Assembly (NCBI GenBank): GCA_043101615.1
Contig: JBICID010000072.1
Location: forward strand, 55,533 to 119,532
Length of the DNA stretch: 64,000 bases
Reading direction: 5' to 3'
Origin: JBLHKT01 sp043101615
GTDB taxonomy: Bacteria; Planctomycetota; Phycisphaerae; Phycisphaerales; UBA1924
Of this stretch, positions 1-10,297 are shown in pieces. The notes under the pieces are model-generated. The model was not told where the DNA came from. It saw only the letters and a program-made list of their open reading frames with translations, and searched no databases. Position 1 is the stretch's first letter; every line of letters starts with the position of its first letter. Both the position numbers and the translations under genes were made by a program.

Positions 1-119
1 ACGTCCGTCGCGATGACCAGCGTCTGAGCGAGCGGGCCGACCGGCTCGCCGAGACGGTGTACTCGCCCCTGGTCCGCCCCCGGGGTCACAAGAGCCACGC
101 CGATTACGACCTGCCCTGA
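1..119 (+). CDS. C-terminal end of an unidentified protein (partial)
   Basis: The window opens inside a reading frame on the plus strand that ends at a TGA at 117-119, leaving 38 visible codons. The residues are mostly charged (Arg, Asp, Glu) and end in DYDLP. Codon use is high-GC and fits the rest of the window. The visible part is too short to name a family. It is convergent with the lipoprotein gene on the other strand, four bases away. The frame could be by chance, but the tight spacing and codon use favour a real gene end. Confidence 0.45.
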   Translation, partial: VRRDDQRLSERADRLAETVYSPLVRPRGHKSHADYDLP

Positions 120-123
120 CCCC

Positions 124-582
124 TCACAGCCCAAGCTCGAACAGCATCTGCTCCAGGATGGTCCGGCTCTCAGGCTCGGACCCGAACGGCTCGACCAGGA
201 TCCGCACGGCGCAGCACCCGCCCTCGGTCTGGATGTTCACACGCGTGCGCTGGCGAAAGATCAGGTCGTCCGGGTCCGCTCCCGGCGGCGTGCCCAGGAT
301 CAGCGCCGAGCCGTGGTCGACCTCGCGATGTGAGATCGTCAGCCCGCGACGGGACAGCACCCGCTCCGCCGCCGCCGCCGCGGACGGGACCGTTATGTAG
401 CAGGGCAGGTCCGCCCGGAGCTGGCGCCCCTGGAACACCGCCTCGACCCCGGTCACGCCCTGCACGCCCTCCTGGGGCACGAACCTGGGGCGCGCGGCGC
501 ACGACGCCAGCGACGCCAGGATCAGGACAAACCCGATTCGCGCCCAGGGGGCCCCGGAAGTGGTGTGACGCCGTCGATCCAT
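124..582 (-). CDS. Small lipoprotein of unknown function
   Basis: A protein of 152 residues starting at ATG 580-582. The N-terminus has a short basic stretch, a hydrophobic segment (about residues 16-27) and a lipobox LASC with the acceptor cysteine at residue 28, so it should be exported and lipidated. The mature part shows no domain I recognise; it holds a CC pair near residue 123. The start lies inside the 3' end of the upstream NYN gene (61-nt overlap), so the two are probably one transcript. An in-frame extension further upstream is only the NYN gene read out of frame. The function is unknown. Confidence 0.7.
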   Translation of the reverse strand: MDRRRHTTSGAPWARIGFVLILASLASCAARPRFVPQEGVQGVTGVEAVFQGRQLRADLPCYITVPSAAAAAERVLSRRGLTISHREVDHGSALILGTPPGADPDDLIFRQRTRVNIQTEGGCCAVRILVEPFGSEPESRTILEQMLFELGL

Positions 583-1340
583 CTGCTCATGTCGAGATCG
601 GCGGGATCGATCCGGTCGCTCCACTCGTCGAACAGACCGGCCAGCACCGGGTCGAGCGGCTCGGTCGCGAGCGGCGGTTCCGGGACCGTCACACCCTCGG
701 TCGCCCGGTCCGGGGCCGAACCCACGGACGAAACTTGCTCCGTTGAGTCCGGCGCGGGCTCGGGCGGGGCCCGGTCGGGCCGAGGCCCCCCGGGGCGCTT
801 CGTAGGGGCGTACCCGAACTCGTGCATCCAGTGCGCGATCGCGTAGGGATCGAGCGGCACGTCGTGCACGAAGGGGGGCTCGGGGTCCGGCTCGCCTTTG
901 TCCAGGTCCGACGCGAGCTGCTTCAGGAACGTGCCGTTGCCCACCTGCGACGCCCCGGCGCTCGCCGCCGCACGGATCAGACGCCGGTCCGACGACACCA
1001 GCGTGATCTCGATCCCCCTGGACCGGGCCAGGATGTCCTCGATCAGGTCGTCCGCCTCGAGGTGACGGCCCGACCACAGCACCTCGGCGGGCGGCTGGGT
1101 GGGCGATCCGGGGCGACCGGGGTGGTGCAGGCGGGCCCAGGCCTGCCCCTCGCGTGTGAACGTGCGGCAGGAGGCCGGGAACTCCGGCCCCGGGGTTCCG
1201 TCGGCGACCACCCGCACCCGCCGGTCGGCGTAGCGGGTCCTGGGCAGGGTGGCGACGAGGGACCGGATCGTGAACCCCCTGTGACGACGGGGCAGGCACC
1301 ACTGGGCCCGGAGCACGTTGTAGGCGTCGATCAGGAGCAC
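522..1340 (-). CDS. NYN-domain (PIN-like) RNase-family protein
   Basis: A protein of 272 residues that opens with VLLIDAYNVL, the signature first strand of NYN/YacP-type PIN-like nucleases, in which Asp and Asn bind the metal. Further acidic positions typical of the fold follow: ADDLIEDI near residue 105 and VSSDRRLI near residue 122. I place the start at GTG 1338-1340 because the family motif begins there; the frame stays open upstream but that part has no domain-like content. The C-terminal third is Pro/Glu-rich and probably disordered. The 3' end overlaps the lipoprotein gene. Family knowledge suggests single-strand RNA cleavage; the substrate is unknown. Confidence 0.72.
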   Translation of the reverse strand: MLLIDAYNVLRAQWCLPRRHRGFTIRSLVATLPRTRYADRRVRVVADGTPGPEFPASCRTFTREGQAWARLHHPGRPGSPTQPPAEVLWSGRHLEADDLIEDILARSRGIEITLVSSDRRLIRAAASAGASQVGNGTFLKQLASDLDKGEPDPEPPFVHDVPLDPYAIAHWMHEFGYAPTKRPGGPRPDRAPPEPAPDSTEQVSSVGSAPDRATEGVTVPEPPLATEPLDPVLAGLFDEWSDRIDPADLDMSRWIDGVTPLPGPPGRESGLS

Positions 1341-1492
1341 GCGAGAGGGTAGGGGCGAGGGCCGTAAGCGAGCCCTAACTTGCCGGGGGCGTGGCGTGTG
1401 CGCGACGCGGGTTGACCGGGGGGGGCGGGAGGTCTTGAATAGGGGCCCGGGCCGGCGAGCCCGGGTCACTCCCGCGAAAGGACCATCCGCGT

Positions 1493-1681
1493 ATGGCGAT
1501 TCGGATCAAGGCACGCAACGGCGAGGGCGTCGAGCAGATGATGCGCCGGTTCAAGAAGCTCTGCGAGAAAGAGGGCTTGACCAAGGACATCAAGAAGCGC
1601 GAGTTCTACGAGAAGCCGTCCGAGCGGAAGCGCCGTGACCAGCGGAAGGCCCAGAGCCGGGCCGCGCGCGAGCGGACCTGA
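1493..1681 (+). CDS. rpsU: Small ribosomal subunit protein bS21
   Basis: A protein of 62 residues, rich in Lys and Arg, with the typical bS21 pattern: an early RxGE segment, a middle RRFKKLCEKEG-like helix and a basic tail. Its length fits the family (about 60-70). ATG 1493 is preceded by GAAAGGA at 1476-1482, a good ribosome binding site at normal spacing. bS21 sits near the 3' end of 16S rRNA on the small subunit platform and helps translation initiation. It stands alone between the leftward NYN gene and hppA, with a hairpin and T-tract about 75 bases downstream. Confidence 0.95.
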   Translation: MAIRIKARNGEGVEQMMRRFKKLCEKEGLTKDIKKREFYEKPSERKRRDQRKAQSRAARERT

Positions 1682-2081
1682 CCCCCCACTCCCCCCTCGA
1701 TCGCTCCGAATCCGGAGCCGGGCGAGTGGGGACACCAAACCGAGCGGGATGACTGCGGGCACGCCGAGGCGGGCCCGTGTTTTTTTTGCCTCGCGTGCCC
1801 GCCGGCCCCCTGTTTCCTCCCGATCCCCCTTGCCCGGAAACGGGATTCCTGCGCCGGAATGGGGGCGGATCGGTCGTTTCGGGCTTCCGTGGGGGAGGCG
1901 GGGGCTATAGTCGCAGCCCGTTTTGGGGCGGTTGGACAGGAAAAGGGCCTGTTCGGCCGAAACAGAAGAGACGCAGACACATTCCCGGATCCAGGGCGCG
2001 GGCGACGATGAGGGAATCGCCGCCGCGTGGGGCGTCCACCCCCATCCGCGCCCCCCGGTTCGGGAACCGAAAGGCACGACG
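1682..2081. other. 400-base intergenic region between rpsU and hppA
   Basis: Apart from the hairpin at 1754-1802, this stretch holds a possible -10 element TATAGT at 1906-1911 with no convincing -35, which would give hppA a leader of about 165 nt. A short hairpin-capable segment (ctgttcgg...ccgaaacag) lies near 1949-1970. I see no gene. The ribosome binding site for hppA is AAAGG at 2070-2074. Confidence 0.5.
1754..1802 (+). terminator. Hairpin with T8 tract downstream of rpsU
   Basis: CGGGC at 1756-1760 pairs with GCCCG at 1773-1777, extended by two G-T pairs, and is followed directly by eight Ts (1780-1787), which fits an intrinsic terminator for rpsU. The same left arm can instead pair with 1788-1802 (gcctcgcgtgcccgc) to make a longer 15-bp stem with one bulge and the T-tract in its loop. 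Confidence 0.5.
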
Positions 2082-4859
<2,778 letters not shown>

Positions 4860-4881
4860 GCCCGCTCGATCCGATCAATCA

Positions 4882-4915
4882 ACACGATGCCCGGGCCTGT
4901 CCCGGGTGTTTTTTT
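4882..4915 (+). terminator. Rho-independent terminator of hppA
   Basis: CCCGGG (4890-4895) and CCCGGG (4901-4906) form a stem around a 5-nt loop, with outer ACAC/GTGT able to extend it. It is followed by a run of seven Ts (4909-4915). It begins 22 bases after the hppA stop. Confidence 0.9.
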
Positions 4916-4957
4916 GCGCCATCCCATGCCAGAACCCATCAATCCGCAAGAACACGC

Positions 4958-4985
4958 GTGACACCCGCAGCCTCGCCCCTAAAAT
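4958..4985 (+). promoter_or_regulatory. Sigma-70-type promoter
   Basis: GTGACA (4958-4963) and TAAAAT (4980-4985) are separated by 16 bases, close to the consensus, in a locally AT-richer stretch. The predicted start of transcription is near 4992, giving a 28-nt leader with a strong ribosome binding site (AAGGGAG, 5008-5014) before the ATG at 5020. Confidence 0.65.
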
Positions 4986-5019
4986 AGGACACGTGTATCC
5001 TTGTTAGAAGGGAGAGTAT

Positions 5020-5733
5020 ATGCGTGCTCATGTATTCATCGCCGTGCTCGTTGCGACTCCGCTCGCACAGGCCCAGGTCACTATCACCGACGCCAACCAC
5101 CGCCTCTCCGTTTTTGCCGAGGCCGACCTCGACCCCGACCATTCCGACTCGTTCGTCGGCTCCGCACTGGGTCACTTCGCCGACCAGCGCTCAATCGAGG
5201 CCGGCTATCCCAGTGTTCTCTCCAGGGCCACCGCCATGGAAGACTCCACCATTCTTGCAGACACCTCGATCTTCGAGGGTGTCCTCTCCGCCGACGCCGA
5301 GGGCTGGACCTACGAGTGGGACCGTGGGATGGGAACGGCGGTCACCTCGCTCACCGCCAGCTTCACCGTCGTCACGGAGATCGAGATTGTCTTTGACTAC
5401 GCCATCGAGACGACTCGACAGGGTGCTTTGGTCACCAATTACGCCGAGGTCGGCCTGCTCAGCATGAGCACCTACAACTACCTGTACATCGCCGACCATG
5501 GCTACGGCGCAAACGGCTTCGCCACCTCCCAGGCCGTCACCCTCGCGCCCGGTGACTACCTGCTCAACTTCACCGCCGAGGCCTTCGCGGGGACCCTCTC
5601 CGAGCCCGGCATCGCCGCCTATGCCGCCGAGACCACCCTCACCTACGACGTCGCCTTCGTCCCCGCGCCCCCCTCCCTCGCGGCGCCCTTCGCATTCTGC
5701 CTCCTGACCGCGTGCCGCCGACGTCACGGTTAA
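5020..5733 (+). CDS. Secreted protein with PEP-CTERM-like sorting tail
   Basis: A protein of 237 residues with a clear signal peptide (MRAHVFIAVLVATPLAQAQ, cleavage near residue 19). The body is rich in Thr, Ser, Ala and beta-strand-like segments. The C-terminus reads VPAPPSL, then a hydrophobic stretch, then RRRH, which is the layout of a PEP-CTERM/exosortase sorting signal of the VPAP type common in planctomycetes. It is probably exported, cleaved and displayed or released. It has its own promoter and a strong ribosome binding site, and no operon partner. The function is unknown; no exosortase lies in the window. The sorting call is inference from pattern. Confidence 0.7.
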   Translation: MRAHVFIAVLVATPLAQAQVTITDANHRLSVFAEADLDPDHSDSFVGSALGHFADQRSIEAGYPSVLSRATAMEDSTILADTSIFEGVLSADAEGWTYEWDRGMGTAVTSLTASFTVVTEIEIVFDYAIETTRQGALVTNYAEVGLLSMSTYNYLYIADHGYGANGFATSQAVTLAPGDYLLNFTAEAFAGTLSEPGIAAYAAETTLTYDVAFVPAPPSLAAPFAFCLLTACRRRHG

Positions 5734-5798
5734 CACGAGCCCCTCCCGCCGGACACCCGACGCACGCACGCCAGCCCCACCACGGGTAGGCTGGCGCC

Positions 5799-6635
5799 AT
5801 GCACCCCATCCTGACCCTCGCTCTCGTCACCCTCGCCGCCCTCCTCGCTGCCGCCGGAGCGCTCCACCTGTTCAAACGACTCGGCCCGCCCGGCAGGGCC
5901 CTCGCCGCCTGGTTCACCAGCGCCCCGGGCCTGGACGTCTGGATCTTCTACTTCACGATCGCCCCCATGGTCGCCGGCATCGTCGTCGGCCACCAGCACT
6001 ACGGCTCCTGGTGGGGCTGGGCCGCGGGCCTCATCGTCGCCGTCGCCGTCCAGGTCCTCACCGTCATGATCTGGACGCCGCTGCACGAGCTGGCCCACCC
6101 GGAGGCCCGCGCGCAGCCGCGCCTCGTGCACCAGATCAACTCCTCGGTCGGTCGCTGGCGGAACCACAGCGCGGTGTGGTGGACGGCGCTGGCGGTGCCC
6201 CTGTTCGCGCTGGTGCGGATCGCCGAGTGGATCGTGTACCCGCCCCTCACGTGGCTGGTGCGTCTGCCGAAGTACCGGGCGTCCGAGTGGGTCAACGTCA
6301 GCCGGCACAAGTTCGACGGGCTCGTCGGGCACGACCTCATCTGGTGCCTCTACTGCGACTGGATGACGGGCGTGTGGTCGCTCGGCACCGAGATGCTGCG
6401 CAACGTCGAGAGCTTCTGGTGCCCCATCCGCTTCGACTCGTCCAAGAAGTGCGCCAACTGCACCGTGGACTTCCCCGACCTGGACAACGGCTGGACGCCC
6501 GCCGACGGCACCATCGCGGACGCACGCGCCACCCACGCGCGCCACTACCCCGGCCCCGGCGGGACCAACGCGTGGTTCGGCCACCCGGTCTGGCTGACCG
6601 TCGAGGGCGACGAGCAGCAGGCCGACAAGGGCTGA
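5799..6635 (+). CDS. Membrane protein with HELAH and cysteine-pair motifs
   Basis: A protein of 278 residues that I do not recognise. It has a membrane segment at about 3-22, two more at about 46-65 and 72-93, and a fourth at about 126-142. HELAH (96-100), an HExxH-type motif, follows the third segment. The second half is likely cytosolic and holds CLYC (183-186), Cys208 and CANC (218-221), which could bind a metal. The ATG at 5799 is the first Met of the hydrophobic segment; I see no strong ribosome binding site. HExxH hints at a membrane peptidase-like protein, but the family is not identified and the motif could be coincidence. Confidence 0.65.
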   Translation: MHPILTLALVTLAALLAAAGALHLFKRLGPPGRALAAWFTSAPGLDVWIFYFTIAPMVAGIVVGHQHYGSWWGWAAGLIVAVAVQVLTVMIWTPLHELAHPEARAQPRLVHQINSSVGRWRNHSAVWWTALAVPLFALVRIAEWIVYPPLTWLVRLPKYRASEWVNVSRHKFDGLVGHDLIWCLYCDWMTGVWSLGTEMLRNVESFWCPIRFDSSKKCANCTVDFPDLDNGWTPADGTIADARATHARHYPGPGGTNAWFGHPVWLTVEGDEQQADKG

Positions 6636-6779
6636 CCGCGCACCGATACCGGACCGGCGTGTGTTTCAGACGCCGCTGAAACTTGCCTCGGCCCCGTCGG
6701 TGGGCCCGCTTTTTCCGCGCGCGTTCGCATCCGCCGGGGCGCGGGGCCCCGAACCCGTGGGCGTGTCCGACATCCTGTC

Positions 6780-6849
6780 GGAACGGACCACGCCCGCCCG
6801 GCGACGGGTCACCCCGCCCGGGCGGAACCGAACACACGGACAGCGCGAC
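6780..6849 (+). promoter_or_regulatory. Two ECF-sigma-like promoter candidates in tandem
   Basis: GGAAC at 6780-6784 with CGAC 17 bases later (6802-6805), and GGAACC at 6824-6829 with CGAC 16 bases later (6846-6849). Both match the general GGAAC-N16/17-CGTC/CGAC form of ECF sigma factor promoters. They lie upstream of the fasciclin gene start at 6888. Confidence 0.35.
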
Positions 6850-6887
6850 CAGCCCCGCCGAGCGGGGTGCGCCACAGGAGCATCGAC

Positions 6888-8174
6888 ATGTACGCAGCAG
6901 TGAATCGGATCGCACGCCTCGCTCTGATCGCCGGAACCGTGAGCGCCGGCGGCGCGTTGATGGGTCTCGCCTCGTCGGGCGAGCGGGAGCAGGACCGGCA
7001 CGCGCGGGCGGACGCCCCCACCATCGTCGAGATCGCCGCGGGCAACGAGGACTTCTCGACGCTGGTCTCCGCGGTCAAGGCCGCGGGCCTCGTCGAGACG
7101 CTGAACTCCGAGGGGCCCTTCACCGTGTTCGCCCCCACCAACGACGCCTTCGCCGGGCTCGACCAGCGTGCCCTGGCCAACACGCTGAGGGACACGGAGC
7201 GTCTGACCCAGCTGCTCACCTTCCACGTCGTGCCCGGTCGCATCACCGCCGAGCAGCTCGCGACTACCCGCTTCCTCGAGACCGTGAACGGCAACCGCGT
7301 CGAGATCGGTCGCAACGGGGGGCTGGGGGTCGAGCAGGCGTCGATCGTCGCCGCCGACATCGAGGCGGGCAACGGCATCATCCACGTCATCAACGATGTG
7401 CTCATCCCGACCAAGCTCGACATCGTGGAGACGGCGTCGTCGGCCGGCTCCTTCGAGACGCTCATCGCCGCCGCGAGGGCCGCGGGCCTGGCCGGGTCTC
7501 TCAAGAGCGACGGCCCGCTCACCGTGTTCGCGCCGACCGACGAGGCCTTCGCGGCGCTCGGGGCCGACACCATCGAGACGCTGCTGCGCCCGGAGAACAA
7601 GCAGACGCTCGCGACCGTCCTGAGGTACCACGTCGTGAGCGGCCGGACCTACTCCGGCGCGCTGCTGGGCGGGGCCGAGATCAAGACCCTCTCGGGCGAG
7701 ACCGTGGAGGCCTCCTTCGGCCCGAGCGGGCTGTCGCTCAACGACAAATCGCGCGTGACGACCGCCGACCTGGGCGCGACCAACGGGGTCATCCACGTCA
7801 TCGACTCGGTGCTGATCCCCCCGAGCCTGGCCGAGGCACTCGGGGCGCTGAACAACCCGCTCCGCGCCACCGACGACGCGGTCGTGGCCACCATCGCCGG
7901 CGCGATCGATCTCGGGGCACCGCTGTTCAACGAGGGCGACACGGGACGCTGCGCCGCCGTCTACCGCGCCGCGGCCCTGTCGCTGGTGAACTACGACGCC
8001 TTCGGCCTCGAAGACAGCGAGCGCACCCTGCTTGAGGGCGCGCTGGACCGGGCGGGCCACCAGCCAGACCGCGACGCCGCGTGGACCCTGCGACGCGCCT
8101 TCGACCGGATCCTGCGGGACCGCGTCGGGGCGACGGCCGAGGCGGAGCGCACGGCCCGTCGCGGCGACCACTGA
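6888..8174 (+). CDS. Secreted protein with two fasciclin (FAS1) domains
   Basis: A protein of 428 residues. A signal sequence (about 1-30) is followed by two FAS1 domains at about 45-180 and 185-315. Each has the hallmark TVFAPT(N/D)xAF and a GxIHVI(N/D)xVLIP ending. FAS1 domains mediate adhesion or bind surface polymers outside the cell. The last 110 residues are not FAS1: they start with LGAPLFNEGDTGRCAAVY, a helical segment with Cys that I cannot assign. ATG 6888 is chosen because AGGAG (6876-6880) lies at normal spacing; a GTG at 6867 is in frame but lacks one. ECF-like promoter candidates lie upstream and a perfect 10-bp terminator downstream. Confidence 0.9.
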   Translation: MYAAVNRIARLALIAGTVSAGGALMGLASSGEREQDRHARADAPTIVEIAAGNEDFSTLVSAVKAAGLVETLNSEGPFTVFAPTNDAFAGLDQRALANTLRDTERLTQLLTFHVVPGRITAEQLATTRFLETVNGNRVEIGRNGGLGVEQASIVAADIEAGNGIIHVINDVLIPTKLDIVETASSAGSFETLIAAARAAGLAGSLKSDGPLTVFAPTDEAFAALGADTIETLLRPENKQTLATVLRYHVVSGRTYSGALLGGAEIKTLSGETVEASFGPSGLSLNDKSRVTTADLGATNGVIHVIDSVLIPPSLAEALGALNNPLRATDDAVVATIAGAIDLGAPLFNEGDTGRCAAVYRAAALSLVNYDAFGLEDSERTLLEGALDRAGHQPDRDAAWTLRRAFDRILRDRVGATAEAERTARRGDH

Positions 8175-8260
8175 CCCGGGCTCCCCGCCCGGCCGCACGC
8201 CGGGCGCGAACCGCCACCACAACCGGAGCGGGCGTGCACCGCCCGCCCCGCGACTCAGGG

Positions 8261-8294
8261 ACGGCCCCGCTCGCGGCGGGGCCGTTTCCTTTTC
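8261..8294 (+). terminator. Rho-independent terminator after the fasciclin gene
   Basis: A perfect 10-bp stem, ACGGCCCCGC (8261-8270) with GCGGGGCCGT (8276-8285), a 5-nt loop and a T/C-rich tail ttccttttc. The tail reaches the stop codon of the convergent tag gene. Confidence 0.85.
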
Positions 8295-8874
8295 AGGCGG
8301 GTGGGCGTTGGCACGCGCCGTGACGCGGGCAGGTGATCAGGTGGTCGTTCACCAGGCCGCACGCCTGCATCATCGCGTAACAGGTCGTGGGCCCGACGAA
8401 CCGGAAGCCGCGCTTCTTCAGGGCCTTGCTCATCAGGGCGGACTCGGGCGTGCTGGCCGGAATCTCCTTCATCGTGCGGAAGCGGTTGACCGTTGTCTCA
8501 CCCCCCACGAACGACCAGAGCAAGCCGCTCAGCGAGCCCCCGTCCTGCATCAGAGCCCGCGTGGCTTTCGCGTTGTCCACGATCGCCTCCAGCTTCCCCC
8601 GGTGCCGGATCAGCCCGGCGTCTTGCAGTCTGCTCTCGATGCCCGCGGGCGTGATGCGTGCGACCCGGTCGATCTCGAAACCCGCGAACCGGTCCCGGTA
8701 CCGCTCACGCTTCCGCAGGACCGTGATCCAGCTCAGCCCGGCCTGCTGACCCTCGAGGCACAGCTTCTCGAACAGACGCGTGTCGTCACGGGTGGGCACC
8801 CCCCACTCCTCGTCGTGGTAGCGGACGTACAGCGGGTCCTCCCCGGCCCACGGGCAGCGTTGCGGTTCAGGCAT
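8293..8874 (-). CDS. tag: DNA-3-methyladenine glycosylase I
   Basis: A protein of 193 residues, full length for the family, which removes 3-methyladenine from alkylated DNA in base excision repair. The start RCPW and YHDEEWG (20-25) are diagnostic, and QQAGLSW near residue 43 forms part of the base pocket. The zinc snap is complete: Cys7, His20, His178 and Cys182 correspond to the four ligands of the E. coli enzyme. The start ATG (8872-8874) overlaps the 3' end of the upstream PLP dehydratase gene by 8 bases, so translation is probably coupled. The gene is convergent with the fasciclin gene. Confidence 0.95.
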   Translation of the reverse strand: MPEPQRCPWAGEDPLYVRYHDEEWGVPTRDDTRLFEKLCLEGQQAGLSWITVLRKRERYRDRFAGFEIDRVARITPAGIESRLQDAGLIRHRGKLEAIVDNAKATRALMQDGGSLSGLLWSFVGGETTVNRFRTMKEIPASTPESALMSKALKKRGFRFVGPTTCYAMMQACGLVNDHLITCPRHGACQRPPA

Positions 8875-9916
8875 CCGTCGTGTCTCCGGCCAGCGCCCGC
8901 AGGCGTCCGATGGTGTCCAGGTCCAGGTTCCCCCCGGTGAGCATCACGCCGACACGCCCCGGGGCACGGTCCCGCGCCGCCGCCGCGAGGGCCAGCGCAC
9001 CGCTCGGCTCGACCACGAGGCGCAGTCGCTCCAGGCAGAACAGCGTCCATCGGGCCAGCTCGGCGTCCGAGACCGTCGTCATGCGGTCCACCCGCTCCAG
9101 CACGATCGGGAAGGTGTACCGGCCGAGGTAGGGCGTGCGGGCGCCGTCCGCGATCGTGTCCGGGTTGCGGACCGTGCGGAGAACGCGGTCGCGGAAGCTC
9201 CTGTTCGCGTCGTCCGCCGCCTCGGGCTCGACCCCGACGACCTCGCACCCGGGGGCCAGGGCCCTGGCCACCGTGGCGCACCCGGACAGCAGCCCGCCCC
9301 CGCCGCAGCAGACGTACAGGCGTTCCAGATCGGGGGCCTCCTCGAACAGCTCCAGCGCCGCGGTCCCCTGCCCGCTGATCACGTCCGGGTGGTCGTAGGG
9401 CGGGATGAGGGTCATGGGCTCGCGCTCCAGCAGGCGGGCCGCGACCTCCTCGCGGCTGATCTCCGCGGGGTCGTAGGTCTCGACGCGCGAGCCGTCGGGG
9501 GCGTGCTCGAGCAGGCGCCGAGTGGATGCGAGCTTCACGCGTGGCGCGTCGGACGGCATCACGATCACGCCCCGCACCCCGAGCGCCGCGCACGCGTACG
9601 CCACGCCCTGCGCGTGGTTCCCGCTGGAGTAGGCCAGCACGCCGTCGCGGCGACGCTCTTCCGACAGGCACGCGATCGCGTTGGTCGCCCCGCGGATCTT
9701 GAACGCCCCGATCGGCTGCAGGTTCTCGCACTTGAGACGCACGCTCGCCCCGCACGACGCGTCCAGCACCGGGCTGGTCAGCACCGGCGTGCGGGTCGCG
9801 TGCCCGGCGATCCGGGCGGCCGCGGCGCGGACGGTGTCGATCGAGACCGCGTCCGCCAGCGCCGGGTCGGGCGCCGCCCCGTCGGTCCAGGGCTCGCCTG
9901 TGCGTGTGTCCGCCAT
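8867..9916 (-). CDS. PLP-dependent threonine/serine dehydratase-family enzyme
   Basis: A protein of 349 residues of fold-type II. The PLP lysine is Lys73 in GAFKIRGA, the phosphate-binding glycine loop is CGGGGLL near residue 200, and SSGNHAQG near 95 holds the substrate carboxylate. The protein lacks the C-terminal ACT regulatory domain of biosynthetic IlvA, so it resembles catabolic threonine dehydratase or serine racemase. The likely reaction is L-threonine or L-serine deamination; racemase activity cannot be excluded. The start is ATG 9914-9916. It is probably co-transcribed with tag, which overlaps it by 8 bases. A leftward terminator just upstream (9954-9984) insulates it from the unusual unit at 10 kb. 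Confidence 0.88.
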   Translation of the reverse strand: MADTRTGEPWTDGAAPDPALADAVSIDTVRAAAARIAGHATRTPVLTSPVLDASCGASVRLKCENLQPIGAFKIRGATNAIACLSEERRRDGVLAYSSGNHAQGVAYACAALGVRGVIVMPSDAPRVKLASTRRLLEHAPDGSRVETYDPAEISREEVAARLLEREPMTLIPPYDHPDVISGQGTAALELFEEAPDLERLYVCCGGGGLLSGCATVARALAPGCEVVGVEPEAADDANRSFRDRVLRTVRNPDTIADGARTPYLGRYTFPIVLERVDRMTTVSDAELARWTLFCLERLRLVVEPSGALALAAAARDRAPGRVGVMLTGGNLDLDTIGRLRALAGDTTDA

Positions 9917-9953
9917 GGCGGGATGGTAGTGAACGCGTCGGGACCGGCGGATG

Positions 9954-9984
9954 AAAAAAACCGCCCGGGCGCGGGCCCGGGCGG
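9954..9984 (-). terminator. Strong leftward rho-independent terminator
   Basis: Read on the minus strand, CCGCCCGGGC and GCCCGGGCGG (9961-9970 and 9975-9984) form a perfect 10-bp GC stem with a 4-nt loop, followed by seven Ts (9954-9960 on the plus strand are As). An additional 8-bp hairpin (9988-9995 with 10000-10007) lies just before it. Confidence 0.9.
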
Positions 9985-10055
9985 CGTTCCTGGGACTCTT
10001 CCCAGGAGAGTCTGATGGTGGGCTGCGCTAGACGGCAAACCCCGTCGAGCCGCCG

Positions 10056-10094
10056 TTACCGGCACAGCCCTCCGATACAGTCACTTGCTAACAC
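10056..10094 (-). CDS. Possible 12-codon peptide MLASDCIGGLCR behind the perfect ribosome binding site
   Basis: A GTG at 10092-10094 lies seven bases after AGGAGG on the minus strand and opens a frame of 12 codons ending in TAA at 10056-10058. The peptide has two Cys. Spacing is ideal for initiation, but a frame this short can arise by chance, so translation is only a proposal. It could be a leader peptide or the site may serve only as an rRNA-binding element. Confidence 0.25.
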   Translation of the reverse strand: MLASDCIGGLCR

Positions 10095-10107
10095 TGGATC
10101 ACCTCCT
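10095..10107 (-). promoter_or_regulatory. Perfect 13-nt Shine-Dalgarno sequence
   Basis: On the minus strand AGGAGGTGATCCA; on the plus strand this is TGGATCACCTCCT, identical to the conserved 3' end of bacterial 16S rRNA. A 13-base match is expected about 0.002 times by chance in both strands of 64 kb. No other 16S-like sequence flanks it, so it is not an rRNA fragment. Confidence 0.75.
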
Positions 10108-10297
10108 GTTCTGAAAGGCCCTTCCCAGCCGTCGCGGAGCGTGACCGCCCGCCGCCGGGTTCCTCTCCCCCGGGCCGTCACCCGGGGCTCATCGCCCGAG
10201 GCGGGCAGAGCCCGTCCTCGCACGTCGGGCACGCTCGCGCGTCGCGTCCCGGGGGTTCTCCCCGGCGGCCGACCGCTCGCGCCGTCCCGATCCGACC

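Larger units (their letters stand above)
9954..10291 (-). ncRNA. Candidate small leftward transcript containing a perfect Shine-Dalgarno sequence
   Basis: This stretch has a promoter (10298-10325), a run of about 340 bases without a recognisable gene, and a strong terminator (9954-9984). Near its middle the transcript would read AGGAGGTGATCCA, complementary to the whole 3' tail of 16S rRNA. Three hairpins can be drawn in the second half: gacgg/ccgtc near 10031-10046, the 8-bp stem at 9988-10007 and the terminator. It could be a small RNA that binds the anti-Shine-Dalgarno tail, or a messenger for a very short peptide (10056-10094). A 58-codon frame (10056-10232) also runs through but its codon use looks non-coding. 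The transcript itself is inferred. Confidence 0.5.

Noticed and set aside
10091..10107. Fragment of a 16S rRNA gene, because of TGGATCACCTCCT.
   Set aside because: The bases before and after it do not match helix 45 or any other 16S part.
10056..10232. A 58-codon minus-strand frame in the 10-kb unit.
   Set aside because: Its third positions near the end are not GC-biased, it is Arg/Gly-rich, and no ribosome binding site precedes it. I prefer RNA or the short frame.
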